From Escallonia rubra (taxonomy: Eukaryota > Streptophyta > Magnoliopsida > Escalloniales > Escalloniaceae): 64,000 nucleotides of DNA. Numbering within the stretch: position 1 is the first letter of the stretch; each line of letters starts with the position of its first letter. The DNA lies in assembly GCA_033065855.1 (NCBI GenBank), contig JAVXUO010001926.1, forward strand, positions 274,320 to 338,319, read 5' to 3'. The notes beneath the pieces were generated by a model. The model ran no database searches, was not told the DNA's origin, and saw only the letters and a program-made list of their open reading frames with translations. A program made the position numbers and the translations under genes. This document shows, piece after piece, positions 1-12,604 of the stretch.

Positions 1-213
1 GCTACAGCCGAGAAGGATGTTAGATTTAAAGTGTTGTATTGTGGAATTTGTCACACTGATCAACACCTATTTGATGCCAAAGAAAGTGGGTTCGCAGTTG
101 ATGTGGAGGTACCACAAGGAATGCAGTTCGAGTCAGATGCCAAGTATGCTGATGTGGGATACAACAAGGATGAAGCAAGGGCAGAGACCAAAGGCATCCC
201 AGACAGAGCCTGA
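1..213 (+). pseudogene. Fragment of a cinnamyl/mannitol-type alcohol dehydrogenase exon fused to unrelated sequence
   Basis: From base 1 the frame reads EKDVRFKVLYCGICHTD, the hallmark of plant zinc-dependent alcohol dehydrogenases of the CAD/mannitol dehydrogenase type, where the Cys in GICH(S/T)D is a catalytic zinc ligand. The resemblance fades after about base 95: the expected continuation towards the GHE zinc motif is absent. The frame runs on without family similarity to a TGA at 211-213. The rest of the gene could lie left of the window, but no splice donor is obvious at the point where similarity stops. I infer a captured or broken exon fused to transposon-derived DNA rather than a working gene. 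Confidence 0.6.
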
Positions 214-279
214 GGATGGCAGTGCTGTGAGGGCGATGGCACGGGGTGAATACACGATGGCAGTCACAGTCTGATGCTT

Positions 280-950
280 AGGTTCAGAGTCAAGGTCCTG
301 TATGTTTCCCTCTCTAGAATTCTAAAGTGAGAAAGTGAACGTGAGAATGAAAGTCTCCAAAATGTGAAGTCCTGAAAATGAATTCTCAAGGCCTCTATTT
401 ATAGAGTTTGAGATGATAATGTCATCAACCAACAGGTGCCAGTGCTCCACGGACTATTAGATCGCATATTTATCTAACCTGTCCCGCATAGCGTTGCTCT
501 GTATGTCTAGAAAGAATGGCCCGTAACTTATCGGTGTGGCCAAAGAGCCTCCTTGATCTAGCCACCAGTCTAAGGCCCTTGTAGAGTCCCACATGGCGTT
601 CAGAGACGACGAGGACCTGGCAGCGGTGGGGAAGACCCGACGCCCAACTGCCAGGCTAACTAGGCGTGATGCCCTCTGGAGACCTGCTCCCGTCTCGGTT
701 TGACCCGGGGGTCATAATCCCTAGAGCTGCCGATGAAAGCCCCCAGTGTCGGAGCATGTAGGCTAATCACATAAACACTCTGGCAGAGATAGTGTCCCGG
801 AGGAGTCGTCTGTCCCGCCCATGAGTCCTTGTGCCGGAGCACTCGGAGCATCCTGAAGGAGCCGTCTACCTGGCGTAAGGGGAGTTAAAGCTCCCTAAAG
901 GAGATAGTGTCCTGGAGGAGTGGCATAAACACAGTCAGTAGTTGATATAA
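280..950 (-). repeat. LTR-retrotransposon-like sequence, minus orientation
   Basis: On the minus strand a TATA-like CTCTATAAATAGAGG (near 400-414) is followed by a pyrimidine-rich leader with TTTCATTCTCACGTTCACTT and CTAGAGAGGGAAAC, the usual layout of an LTR promoter and transcript start. The stretch 500-950 is GC-richer and contains the repeated phrase GAGATAGTGTCC(C/T)GGAGGAG (near 785 and 901). I could not fix the LTR ends and saw no coding domain. Confidence 0.4.
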
Positions 951-1750
951 AAAAAGGCATTTTGTATAATGCTAGCAAGGCAAAGAAGCGGCATGCTTTT
1001 GGATTTTATGTCCCAATGATGATTCGGTAGATTTTTTAGCTTCTAATAATAGTATATTGACAGGACTGATTTTGCAAGTGTATAACATAAATAATTGCAA
1101 GAAATTCAATGTTTTTATTTGATCAATCAGAACTTTTTTAAGAAATTGAAAAGTCTAGCATTTTCTGAAGGTAAGATGATACTTCCTTCTTCTTCCTGTT
1201 TTACTTGGGTGATTCGATGTCTTTAGTTTAGTTTAATTGTTTAAGTATTCCACACTATGCTTTGGATTTATTTATGCTTAAGTCATGCACATCAATATTT
1301 GTTTATCATTTTTAGAGTTGAAAACCTCATAGCTTTACTAACCCTCCATATTTTTAAGCTTCAAATTTGAAATTTAACAAGTAGGTTTCTTCCATTCACT
1401 TTGTTCATTATAAATGAATTTGTATAACTTATGCTCCTTTTCAGGTTGTGATCGACAATGAGAAACAAGTAACAATTGTGGATAGAGAGATATTGTGTAG
1501 GCTGCCGAGCAAGGATCTTGATTTATATTTCTTTAGTTTCAAAGAAACTTGTTATTTTGTTTTTGGTATTTGTACAATGTGATATATTATATTTGAGAAA
1601 CATGTAATTTGTTGTATTGAGTGTTAGTTGGTGGTGTATATTATTTAAATTTTATTTGTATTACTTGAAATTCGGTAAAGAATAAATCCTAGTTTAATAA
1701 ATTAAATTGTTGTTGGATTGATTGGTTAGTGTTAATTGTTTGAAATATGT
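951..1750. other. Intergenic or transposon-interior DNA, no gene recognised
   Basis: AT-rich sequence with no reading frame of recognisable family. A short minus-strand ORF at 1757-1978 lies mostly in the CACTA-like subterminal repeats and is not a gene. The stretch may be interior to the CACTA-like element whose end lies at 2187, but nothing here proves that. Confidence 0.5.
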
Positions 1751-1779
1751 TTGAATTTATTCAAAATAACAACAAAAAA

Positions 1780-2187
1780 ACCATTTTTTAACTTTTAGCG
1801 ATGGAGTGACGGAATTCCGTCGCTTAAAGTTCTTTGCCTGATTAATAAACGTATTTAGAGACAGATTTTTAGCGACCAAAAAATGTTCTAAAAGTCTTTT
1901 GCGACGGACTTGCAATCCGCCACTAAAAGTGTTTTTCCTGAAAATTAGACAAATTATAGAAAGTACCTTTAGCAACAAAAAATTCCGTTGCTAAGAGTAA
2001 TTAATTCCGTAGGTAAAAAGTGATTTTTTGCCAACGGACTACCAATTCCGTCACTAATCTTTTGGCGACGAGGATATTACCAACGGACTTTTAGCGACGA
2101 ACAGTCCGCCGCTAAAAGTCTTTACCGACGAATATCCACTTCTAGCGACGAAATTTACCGTTACTAAAAGTGAATTTTCTTGTAGTA
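1780..2187. mobile_element. CACTA (En/Spm)-like terminal region with subterminal repeats
   Basis: Variants of TTTTAGCGACGGA occur about ten times in both orientations (for example near 1795, 1877, 1905, 1970, 2040, 2065, 2095, 2140). The block ends at TTTTCTTGTAGTA (2175-2187), one base away from the reverse complement of the canonical CACTACAAGAAAA terminus. Dense short subterminal repeats next to such a terminus are diagnostic of plant CACTA transposons, where they bind the element's DNA-binding transposase subunit. The partner end was not found. Confidence 0.65.
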
Positions 2188-2808
2188 AAATGCACCTCAC
2201 AACCTTCAACACCTATTTATTATCTCTTGGGGTGACTTGTGACATGCTTGATACAATTTGGTTTAATTTAGTGAGTGTAATGAAAAATAATTTTAAAATC
2301 TAATTTAACGTGGTTTGGCTTTAATGTCTTCCACCTAAAGGATGACGTGAAAACCCTGGGTACTGGGTAGATGTCACGCCCAACTAATTTCAACCCCTAC
2401 GAACCAAGCCTATATCTTATGTCATTGCGTTATGTTTTAGGAACCAAGCATGTAAGACTTGCCAACTAGGAAGTAAATTTGGTCAAAAGTACAAAAAAAT
2501 GTTGAGAACATAGAGATACAAATAATTGAAATAGCTGTTCCCCCTTTGATTCAAAGAATTCAACGTTTGCATAGTTTCACCCAGAATAAAAAGGAAAAAA
2601 AGAAAGATAGATAGCGTGAAAATTGAATGGCCACTCCATAAAATCCAACCTTATTGCAGTCCGATTTAACTGTCCATTTTCCCGTGATTGACGCACATCG
2701 TACAAGAGTGGGTCACACTAAGTTTTATACAATGTTTTATACAACAAAGATGTCATAAAAGCACGCACCATACTTGCAGCCATGATTCCGTAAATTCTAG
2801 TCACAGCC
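2188..2808. other. Upstream region of the TBL gene
   Basis: No coding signal. The interval between the CACTA-like terminus and the TBL start codon holds AT-rich sequence and presumably the promoter and 5' leader. I could not place a convincing TATA box or transcription start. Confidence 0.5.
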
Positions 2809-4835
2809 ATGGAAACTGCAAACGAGAGATGGAAGCTCTTTACTTTTGCAGGCTTAGCAGGCTGCTTCATCTTACTGCTGTGCCATAATCGAAGCCGCCA
2901 TGTCGTAAATTTGTGGACTCTCCAAAACATCAACTTGATAACCATAGGATCATCATCTCCCACTCCTACTCTGCAGTGCAACATCTTTGAGGGAAGATGG
3001 GTTTACAAAGAAATGGAAAAGCCACTGTACGACGAGTCGCGGTGCCCGTTTCCTAGTGATCAAGTACGCTGTTACAGGAACGGGCGGCCGGATTTTGATT
3101 ACCAAAAGTGGACGTGGGATGCTCATGGGTGTGAGATTCCTAGGTAACATTCGAACAGACAAGACTAGTTTATTCCAGCTCTATTATGTACTACGTTGAG
3201 TACATTTTACCGTACATAATTTAGCAGAATTGGCACTAATCTTGAGCGCTTTTTTGTTTTTCGGAACTTCAAAGGTTTAATGGAGAAGAGATGCTGGAGA
3301 GGCTTAGAGGGAAGAGAATGATAATAGTTGGAGATTCACTTAACAGAAACCAGTGGGAGTCTCTTGCTTGTCTTCTTTATTCTTCTATACCTCCTTCGAG
3401 GGCAGATTTTAACTTTGAAAGTGGTTCCTACAAAGTTTTCAGAGCAATGGTAATTATATCAGCCTACTTTAATTTCTCCGTTCTGTTCTGTTCTTTATTT
3501 TGTTCTTTTTCCTTCCTGGGATCAACAGGAAGGCCACTTCAATTTCATGTGTTGCACAATTGAGGTAGCTTCCAGTTTCTAGCCTCTCCTGATCTTCAAG
3601 CCCCTCCACTCCGGATATAGGTGGTCCTATTCACCTTAAATCATGAGTAATTGTGGATCATGTATATTATCGTTGCTATTGTAGGACTATAACATTTCCG
3701 TGGATTTCTACTGGAGCTCATTTCTAGTGCAACTAGATACAGAACAACCCAATGGTACAAGAGTTTTGAGGCTTGACACAATTGATGCCACGGCTAGGCG
3801 TTGGCAAGGTGCTGACGTCATGGTATTCAACACGGGCCATTGGTGGGTGCACCATGGAAAGTTTAGAGCGTAAGTTCAACTTCGTCCCTTTAAAAGATAC
3901 ATAATTTTGGGATAAGCTCTGAGTAAGAGACCACTGTTTATTAAATGTAGAGCTGGTGAAAAGTGCCTTCGCATTTTTGTTGTTGATATGTGCGTGAAAA
4001 ACTTATTATTGTCCAAAGAATTAACGACTTTCAGAAAGAACGTAATGTAGCTATGCAGTTGCGCAAACAACTTACCTGTACAAAGAATTTTAATGCTTGT
4101 ACATGCTCGCATTTCATGGCACTAGCTTTTACAAGAAGATGGCATATAAGTTGCGGAACAGCTTTCTTGTGCATGCTCGCGTATCATGTGATACACTTCA
4201 AACAAAGATTTTTTAGAACCTTTGAACAGGAAAGTTGTTTGTCATTGCAGAAGATACATTATTCCCTTCAAAATAGGGTCTCTTTTAATGGCACGGAATT
4301 CAGTAAATCAACAACAGCATTGCATAATGAAGTTTCTGCAGTGGATTAAAATTGCAGGTGGAACTTGTTTGAATTCAAGGGAAAGCTGGTCGAGGAGATG
4401 AACATAGAAACAGCATTTGAGATGGCGATGAAGACTTGGGCACGTTGGATTGATGAGAATGTTGTGTCAACCAAAACGAAGGTGTTTTTCAGAAGCGTCT
4501 CTCCACAACACAAGGGGAAGCTGAGTTCATGTTACAACAAGAGACAACCCATCACAAATGAGTCCATTGTAAATTCACTATCGGATCCCCTGATGGAGAT
4601 AGCTGAGAGAATTATAAGTTGGATGAGAACACCAGTAAGGTACTTGAACATCACAAAGCTGTCAGGGTATAGAGTAGATGCACATCCTATGGTGTATACA
4701 ACATCGGAAGGGAAGAAATTAATTAGTAAACAAAAGAAGCCGGAGAATTTTGCAGACTGCAGCCACTGGTGCCTCCCTGGGCTGCCTGATACATGGAATA
4801 GGCTTTTGTATGCATCTATGGTGTTGGATTCCTGA
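2809..4835 (+). CDS. Trichome birefringence-like (TBL/PMR5, DUF231) protein, four exons
   Basis: Predicted exons 2809-3143, 3275-3449, 3685-3869 and 4358-4835 join in frame to 390 codons; every intron is GT-AG. Residues about 8-25 form a hydrophobic signal anchor (type II, Golgi). A Cys-rich PMR5N domain (about 57-112, starting CNIFEGRW) is followed by the GDS block [12 protein letters not shown] (131-142) and, near the C-terminus, the DUF231 DCSH motif at 365-368 followed by [14 protein letters not shown] and DxxH supply the Ser-His-Asp residues of the esterase-like fold. Members studied so far are Golgi O-acetyltransferases of cell-wall polysaccharides such as xylan, mannan, xyloglucan or pectin; the substrate here cannot be read from sequence. 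Length and domain order are typical, with no stops or frameshifts. The first ATG precedes the anchor directly. Confidence 0.93.
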
Positions 4836-5212
4836 ATAGACTGCTGTTTTCCTGTTTGTTTCTCAGAATGGTTATTCGGGAACTGTTACTTCAGCTGTCC
4901 CCTTCAAAGTGACATCCTCAATTATGCACTCTTAAAAAGAAGTAACATGAAGAAACAAATGCCATGATCTTCTCAATCCATCCTTTGTTATGACAAGATA
5001 AAACATGTACCACAGTTAGGGAGGAATGGAAGAAAAATTATCTGTGAGCCTGTTGACTTCTAAAATAATGTCATCAATTCTTATAAGCGGGTACTTTTAC
5101 TTTTGGATTTGATCGGTCCAATCCAATTAGGTGGCCTAATGTTAACTATTTATTTGGGCATTAAGTAATTAAATTGGCTAAATAACATGATGTGCCTATT
5201 TAATTTTATCAT
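4836..5212. other. Downstream flank of the TBL gene
   Basis: AT-rich non-coding DNA that should contain the 3' UTR and polyadenylation site of the TBL transcript. No ORF or repeat boundary was recognised before the Helitron-like start near 5217. Confidence 0.5.
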
Positions 5213-5216
5213 CCAA

Positions 5217-5340
5217 TCTATATCTATATCTATATAATATATAATAAGCGAAGCGTGACTTTATTTGCGCGACACATCATCACAGAAATATGGTTTCTTT
5301 GCTTGACACGTTATCACATTATGTTTTCAATGTGAAATAG
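5217..5340 (+). mobile_element. Helitron-like 5' end
   Basis: The sequence opens with TC following A, then an AT-rich run (TCTATATCTATATAATATA) and AATAAGCGAAGCGTGAC, the style of many plant Helitron 5' termini. The inner part (CACGTTATCACATTATG..TTCAATGTG) recurs with small changes at about 16010-16043 in the Helitron-like tract, so both belong to one repeat family. The 3' end of this copy was not found, and later CACTA sequences may have disrupted it. Confidence 0.45.
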
Positions 5341-5649
5341 AATTATAACTATTATAAGTATCACTAAAGGTTTAAAATATTATCTTGGATGGAGTTCTTA
5401 TTTTTTAAACGAAGTCCCCCGCCCGATGTGCATCATCCTTATCCTTCTTTCGCACTTGCGTCATCGTGTATGTTAAAGCACATACCTCATCCTTCTCCAA
5501 GTTTGTGTGCTCAGCCGCATTCCTATATCGGACGACGTTGTGAGGCATCGCCCCCCCCCCGGATGTGCATAGGATCCTGATCTTGTTTGTTCTCCGTCCC
5601 ACTCTTACTCTTCGCTTCCCAAGATTGATCACTGATCCCGTATCAACCA

Positions 5650-6500
5650 TCTACCTGCATACAGATGGTGAGATCTAATGAGGGGGATACCCTTTCCACT
5701 CCTCCATCGAGACACCCTCGGGTAGCATCTTCCTCACATGCTCCCGTGCGTCGTGTAGCCATCGCAGGTTATTTTTGGCAATGTAGCAAAAAAAGCGATC
5801 ATTCCCAGTGCTTGTTGCTCAGACGACCCAAACTCGAACCCACCTACAAGGCATCCAATTAAACAATTAGTACGATTAATTTAAATATAAGGTACTATTT
5901 AAACAAATAATAGCTTATAAAAAGGAAAACCATACGAGCCACTCCTCCCACAAGGCCTCCCTTGTCCCGACATCCTAGTCCTTCCAATACAACAGTGGCT
6001 CAAAGAAGCGGCCCTCCACAAGGACATCGATTTTCATTTTTGCCAGAGACTCCAGGATCCTAATAAAGAATAACATTAATATCATTAAAGAATCGAACAA
6101 CAATAACTATAGGAATCATTAAAGTGTCAATTAGTGCATTAGTGATTTTTTACTTACTGGCCCTCCTCCCTGGAGTAACTCTCTGTTTCTGCTGGGGATC
6201 GATGCGCATCCCGCATGTCGGTCCACGACCTCGACGAGATCCTACTAGGCATCAACAAAAATATAATTAAAATATAATTAAAATATAAGTCTAACATTAC
6301 GACTAAATGCTAATATCAAATATACTTGAGGTCGTCGAACCCACAGAAGAAAGAGAACCAGGGTACGGGTGGGAGGACTCGGCCTGGGGCTGCGGCAGCG
6401 GCCATGCCTACTGGATGCTCGTGCTATGTGCCTCGGGGTTGGATGCAGCTTGGTGTCCACCGCGACCACGAATGGCCCGTAATCTATCCATAACTAATAA
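5650..6500 (-). pseudogene. Remnant of a CACTA-associated transposase (PF03004-like)
   Basis: On the minus strand 5670-5785 reads LRWLHDAREHVRKMLPEGVS followed by MEEWKGYPPH and a stop, resembling the central part of the second protein of plant CACTA elements (Transposase_24, PF03004). Upstream on the same strand (6160-6490) are short proline/arginine-rich frames in several phases. The gene is broken by stops and phase changes. The assignment is a family-style judgement; a profile search would decide it. Confidence 0.4.
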
Positions 6501-6764
6501 CACGAAACTGACTTTGTATAGATGAAGTCCAAAGAAATTAACACATTAAAATGACAACACGAAACTGCCACCACATGGTTTCGATTACATAAAACTGCAA
6601 AAACGCTATATAAACCGGATGAACAAGTAAGTTAACATATTGCTACGAAGTAACAAGTACACGTCACACTGGGAAGATGACTTCGTTATGTCCTACATTA
6701 CGTGAAATATTCAAGTTACTTATTACATGAACATGCATGTTTCAATTTTACAAGTCAATCATCT

Positions 6765-7911
6765 TTATTTTTAGAATCATCATCACCTTCATAATCAGAC
6801 TCATCATCCTCTTCTTCTTGAGAATCATCATCATATTCATCTTCAGACTCCACATGAAAGTAGCCTTCATTTGAAAGTTATGTTTAAGGGATGCATCATA
6901 AGTTTCAACTCCACGACCCATCGATGTTTGAGCTCATCAATCAACGGCCTTAAATACACATTTATGTCTTTGCCATGACTCATCGGCCTTGGAATAAGCA
7001 ACGGAAAAAATATGTACGGCTTCTTCATCCACATGCCTGGTGCAAGGTTATACGGGACAATAGTAACAGACCATGTGGAGTAAGGCGTGCTAGACTGTTC
7101 GAAAGGACTGAACCCATCGATTACCAAATCGAGTCTAGCATTCCGAACTTCCTGAGCAAAGGTGGGATGCCTGCGGTCAAAGTCCTTCTACGCCTCTCCA
7201 TCAGCGGGTGCGTCATCACATCGGCATCGTTGCTAGGAGTCTCACAGGGAGTCCTCATATGTTCAGCCGTACTAGAGGAGTAGTGCATCTTCTGAAGCCT
7301 TGGCGTAATTGAGAAATATCACAGTACCTTCCATGCAATATTTTTCTTTTTCCCTTTATCCGGTTTATACCTCGAACGATCACATACCGAACACCTTGTC
7401 AAGTCCTTATTCTCTTTTGAAAACAGTACACAGTCGTTATTGCTCACATCTATTCGCTCATAACCCAATTCAAACTTCATCATCGTTTTCTTCGCATAGT
7501 AGTATGACGGGGGCAGCTTCTCTGCCTCTGGCAAAATTTCCTTGATAAAAGAAACGAAATCGTTAAATCCTTCTCACTAAGCCCGTGGTCCGATTTCAAC
7601 TGTAGTAACCTACTAACCCCAGAAAACCATGTGTGCTTCCTAATACCATCCCATAACGGCTCTTTGGCGTCTCTTAACAAATCATAAAATTGATGAGCCC
7701 TCTTCGTTCGGCTATTGGGGATTGTCATCGTCGCGGTACTTTCCCTAGTCAAGATTAGCATTCCCAGCATCTATAATTATATATCGATAATCATAATACT
7801 ATGCCTCCACCCTAACTTCGGCTTGACTAGCCGGGTTAGATGACAATACTACTGTTTTCCCGTGCTGCATCCACTTTGTGTATCCACCCATAAAACTGTA
7901 TCGGGAGAAGA
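6765..7911 (-). pseudogene. CACTA transposase TNP2 (PF02992) remnant
   Basis: In successive minus-strand frames the order matches TNP2: GGYTKWMQHGK (about 7860-7890), AHQFYDLLRDAKEPLWDG and LLQLKSDHGLSEKD (7560-7700), LPPSYYYAKKTM (7480-7515), CSVCDRSRYKP (about 7350-7390), then MVIDGFSPFEQ..YSTWSVTIVPYNL and INVYLRPLIDELKHRW (6900-7127) and YDASLKHNFQMKATFMW (about 6845-6895). TNP2 is the catalytic transposase of En/Spm-type elements. The frame shifts several times and ends in a short highly acidic stretch (6765-6870) where the catalytic half should follow, so this is a truncated, dead copy. Confidence 0.85.
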
Positions 7912-7943
7912 TGCCATTTTACCACCATTCTTTTTCTCCAATG

Positions 7944-10900
7944 CAACAACAAGAAAATTGGTCATTAGTGACAACTAAACTTCTCACAATAAAATGAAAA
8001 TTTGTCACTTATTGCTATAGTGACGAGAATTTGTTGTCACATTAATTGTCAGTATAAGTCAGTCACCAAAGACTTTAAGTGACGACATTAAAAAAGTTGT
8101 CACAAAATCTTAAAGCTATGTGACAACATCAAAGTTGTCACTGATTCATCACATTTAGTGACAACTTTATTGTTACTAAATGTTCTCAAATGTTGTCACT
8201 AGAATGCCATGTGTCGCTAAAGAACCCTCCCATTTGACTTGGATTGAGATCCAGCGACAAGAGTCCTTGTCACTAAATCTGTAAGTGACGACAACAGTGG
8301 TGTCACAATTTCAAATGTGCGACAAGTTTGGTGTTGTTAGAACTTCAAATATGTGACAATTTCAGTGTTGTCACAATTGCCATGTGTCAATTATTTGTGC
8401 TGTCACTAAAACATTCATCGGCAAGTTCTCGTTGTCACCGTTTTGATTTTTTCTTGTTGTCACTATACTCATTAGTGACGAACTTATATTGATGTAGTGG
8501 CGACCACAATCTTTTCTTTTTACGATAATGGTGACAATTGTAAATTGCCACAAGTTTGTTAAATCTTTTTCCCTGTGCATATTACTCTTGTACAAAATAA
8601 CGAGAATAAACTTTTAATTTAAGAGAATTGAATTCAAAACCATCCATTATAAAGACACCATCCATTACAAGAATCTTCTCAATGTCAATAAAAACTAAAA
8701 TGGTTCTAGTTACAAAATCTTTAAGTACAATAATCTAGAATAAGCGTGTCGCTGTGTCTTCATTTTTAATACCTCATACTCAATCCCAATCATAATTTTT
8801 TTCTGCATGAAAAACAATAACATGATCATCGCACTATAAATAGGACAACTATAAGCATACTAGAGAAGCCTTTGTAGCGAATATTGACTAAAACATACAA
8901 ATCCACCGTACAAACCCAGACATATCATGCCATATTTTCATTTGCCCGAAAGATTACCAAATTCACTGATCATGTCAACCAAAGTCAATAGTCCTCAAAG
9001 GTGATCTAATCTAATGAGACAATATGGCAAATACAATACTAATGCAAGGCATGGACTAATAAAACCGATTAGAAACATTGTCAAATGTCAGAAGGGGAAG
9101 AGATGATTTAATCTAATGAGACACATTAAAAGCATTGTCCAGTAAGTTATAGTAACTCACCGTCAAGAGGAAGAATTGCTGCTGCCATTTTGCATTTTTT
9201 CCAACAAAGATTGGAGCTGCTGGTTCATCTCCCTTTGTGAAGCACTCAATTCTTGCACTTCTGTAGCCAACTCATTTGATCGTTATTCGGCTTGTTCTGC
9301 CCTTTTCTTTGTCTCCTCCAACTCCATTTCTATTTGATGCTTGGATGAGGACAAGCTAGACTACTGCTTAGTCCCACGACAACGTAAATAACTTGATTTG
9401 GGGCCAGGAACCTTTTCAACAATTGTTTCCTCATTCATTGGTTCTACACCCTCTGCTTGGAGACTGTGCCAACTCTTGTTCCATCTCTTCCTGCAATTAC
9501 ATCCAGGGAAGAAAAACAAATTCATATGAAGTCGAAAGATGTAAAGAGGAGCTTATAATCAACCGATATGTTACATGCTCCTTTTTGGCTTCTTCAGTAA
9601 CCCACGTTCTCTTTTTCTCATTATATTTTGTTAACTTAAAGAACTCAACCGGGGTAGGGGTACGTCCGGTCTTAGTTGCCTACAAAATGAAAGGGAGTCT
9701 ATAATTAATAATTAGCTTGCATTTTATGTTACAAGAAAGAAAGCGTAACAATACAAGTACCTCATCCTAAAATTTTCAGTTATAAGACTTCGTTCCCATA
9801 GAATGAGGTGAGTTTTGATTTTGTCGATTTTTCTTATTGCCATAATTTATTTTCTACATTCAAAGACAATATATAGGATAAGAAATTTGTATAATCAGCA
9901 TTAAAAAAATCTATCAACATTTAATTAACACAAAGACCTTGAATTCAGGTGAGGCAAAGTAATGGCAAATGTGCTGCCATTGATCCTCTAGCATGCTAAC
10001 CATACTCACTAGTTAATATCAACCACAAATATAAACCACCAAACACAATATGGATCTGCATAGCAACAGGGTTAACCACTATATGCCTATTCTCACAATA
10101 TTGTGATTGGTTTTGACAAAACTTTTGTTATTGAAAAATCAACCTTAATGTAACTTGCTTTCCTCTATATATTCACCTTTGTGACAATAAGGGACTTGCC
10201 AACAAGCAATTCCTACAACAACAAACTTAACACTCTCCAGACATGTATACTTCTACTGTACACTTCTGCTAAAGAAAATTGCTATTGCACACCCCCCCCC
10301 CCCCAACAATCAGCATGAATCATGAAATGAAGAATCATTGTACCCAATTAGTTCTTACTACAACACACTTAACACTCTCCAAACATGAATCATGACCCAG
10401 TCATGTTCTCCAAACATGACTTTGGACAGAGTTTTAGCTAACTAGAAAAATGAATTTATAGAAGCATACATGGGAAAAAGAAAAGATTGATTTCATCTAA
10501 ACAGTCCAATATATACACCTTCAATGATCGCCATCTGGAACCCGACAAGTGGATGGAAATATCTTCAACCCCAACTATTGTCCCTGTAAACATAAAGAAC
10601 CATAAGAGCTTTAACCACTAAGTGACATGAAGTATTTTATTTCACATGTACACCATGTGGACATACTATTATCTTCTCTCGGGAGAATTCTCCCTTCAAA
10701 CCGTATCTTGAATCTCACGCCAACTGCAAACCCATTATGTACAGCTTCTAGATATTTGTTCACGCCTACTATGAACTGACTTGGTCCTGACTACCATGAT
10801 CTACAACCAGTCATGTTCCGGTCTTAAATTTATAGAAGGTACTACCAGACATGTTCTCCAATGCCTAGTCACTCTCCAAACATGCATCATGATCCAGTCA

Positions 10901-11847
10901 TGTTCTCCCGAAAAATTTAATTTATATAAGGCACGGGTTCATGAGCAAGTCAGGTTCTACCATGATTCCTGCTTGGGCACGACAATCCATTCACGTTCTC
11001 GAAACATGACTGATTCATTGATGTACTAACAAAGGAATATAATCATGATTTCTACTTTCTTAGTACATCAATGAATCTAGTCAACATTATATCCCTTCCT
11101 TCTTCACTTTGCAGCACCAGTTTACTAGTGGCTCAACGCAACTTCGTATGAAGAATCGTGAAATGAAATTCAATGAGTGAGGAGAAGAGAGAGATATCAA
11201 ACTATCCTACTTTCTTTCTGAATTTCAATATATAAGAGAGGAGAAGAGAGAGATAGAGAGGGAGGAAGTTAGTTTGTGGGTGTTCTTTATGAACCTAAGA
11301 AAACCCGGCGGAATCTGAGCGGCGAAATCCGAACGGCAAATCCGAAGACATAGAGATCGTGGGATATCGATTGTGGATGGAGAAGAACGTATGAGACATA
11401 GAGAGAGGAATTGGGGAGCCTATGGAGTATGGACTCTCTTGAAATTTCTGTGTATTTAAGAGTGTTGAGAGATATGTAAAAATTAACCGGGAAAAATTAT
11501 TTGGCAACCTGCTTAAGATTTTGTGACAACTTCTTCTTTGTCAAGAATCCATTCTCCTTTTTCAAAAGTGACAACATTTTGATTTTGTCACTATCTATGG
11601 TTAAAACAATGACAAAATTTTTAAGGTTGCCACTGTTGCTTTGTCAAAAATTTCCCCCCTACACACGGATGATCCTGCGAAGTAATAGTGATGAAATTGA
11701 GTGATAACTTCATTCTTGTCACTATATATTATACTATGGCAGGCCAATTGTGACGACCTACATACTTATCACAGTTGGTGATCAGTAGTGAAAACTTTTA
11801 TGTTGTCAATAAAAAAGTTGTCACTGATGACACTTTTTCTTGTAGTG
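7944..11847. mobile_element. CACTA-like element with subterminal GTGACAAC repeats
   Basis: The right end is TTTTTCTTGTAGTG (11834-11847), a canonical inverted CACTA terminus. The left end CAACAACAAGAAAAT (7944-7958) is a degraded match to CACTACAAGAAAAT. Both ends are followed inward by dense copies of TTAGTGACAAC / GTTGTCACTA (7960-8500 and 11510-11830). The interior holds remnants of the second CACTA protein at 9175-9700. A further terminus-like ATATTGATGTAGTG at 8486-8499 suggests a small nested CACTA element. The flanking 3-bp target duplication is not preserved, so the left boundary is tentative. Confidence 0.6.
9175..9700 (-). pseudogene. CACTA second-protein (Transposase_24, PF03004) remnant with coiled coil
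   Basis: On the minus strand 9575-9700 reads RTPTPVEFFKLTKYNEKK then RTWVTEEAKKEH, matching the TPVELFKxTH..NEKAKxxH block of PF03004. Further along (9175-9350) a heptad-rich stretch QIEMELEETKKRAEQAE, one stop, then RSNELATEVQELSASQ and MNQQLQSLLEKMQ is the typical C-terminal coiled coil. Stops and phase changes interrupt it. In En/Spm-like elements this protein is thought to bind subterminal repeats and cooperate with TNP2. Confidence 0.65.
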
Positions 11848-12600
11848 AACTCACATTTACTACACAGACACCTTATCTTATTAAAGTCAACATATGCAGG
11901 ATGCGCGTAAGCGAACTCGAGAAATTAATTGACACAACCCTCGAAATCATCATCATTTTTCCTTTTTATCCAACTTCGATCGACCGACATGACGACTGAG
12001 ATTACTATATACGACCTTAAATTAAAACCAATAATTAGTCAGGGTTGATATGAAAATGAATGCATGCATGTGACAACATGTCTATACCCCCTTCATTCTC
12101 TAATAGGTAGTGGTCATATCCCATTCAGAAAAGCATATGTCTATAAATAAGTTACCGACTTATGCTTTTGTCCTATGTTTACAGAAAATTCGGCAGCACT
12201 TCCCCGTATTTTTTCAAGTACACGATATCGATTAGGTGTTCTAACATTCGCTAATCTTGCTCTTGCAAGATTAAATATATGTCAGAACACCAGATCTATA
12301 TGCCACCAGATAAACACTGAAGAAAGTGTTCCAAATATCCAAGATATTAAACATGGAGCATGAGTCGATACACTGTTTTATAAACACTCAGCTTTTCCAA
12401 ATTATCCAAACTAGACATCTAAATGCTCATTACAAAGCATTAATACTTTGTATTGAGTACCTTTGAATGGGAACTAAGAGGTTTTATGCATGCATGCGTT
12501 TAAAAATTGACAATATATGCAACAATTTTTTTGAAATATCAAAATTTCGAAAAGATGGAATCATTAGGTTAATTTGCAAAAACATGCCATAACCAAAATG
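11848..12600. other. Intergenic DNA between CACTA-like blocks
   Basis: No recognisable gene. A short plus ORF at 12175-12363 has no family signature. A perfect inverted repeat AATCTTGC/GCAAGATT lies near 12254-12275. Confidence 0.4.
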
Positions 12601-12604
12601 ATTC

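Noticed and set aside
3450-3684. Possible extra exon in the TBL gene (around 3530-3560)
   Set aside because: Skipping it joins the conserved [14 protein letters not shown] block in frame and gives normal TBL length; including it would add an unrelated insert.
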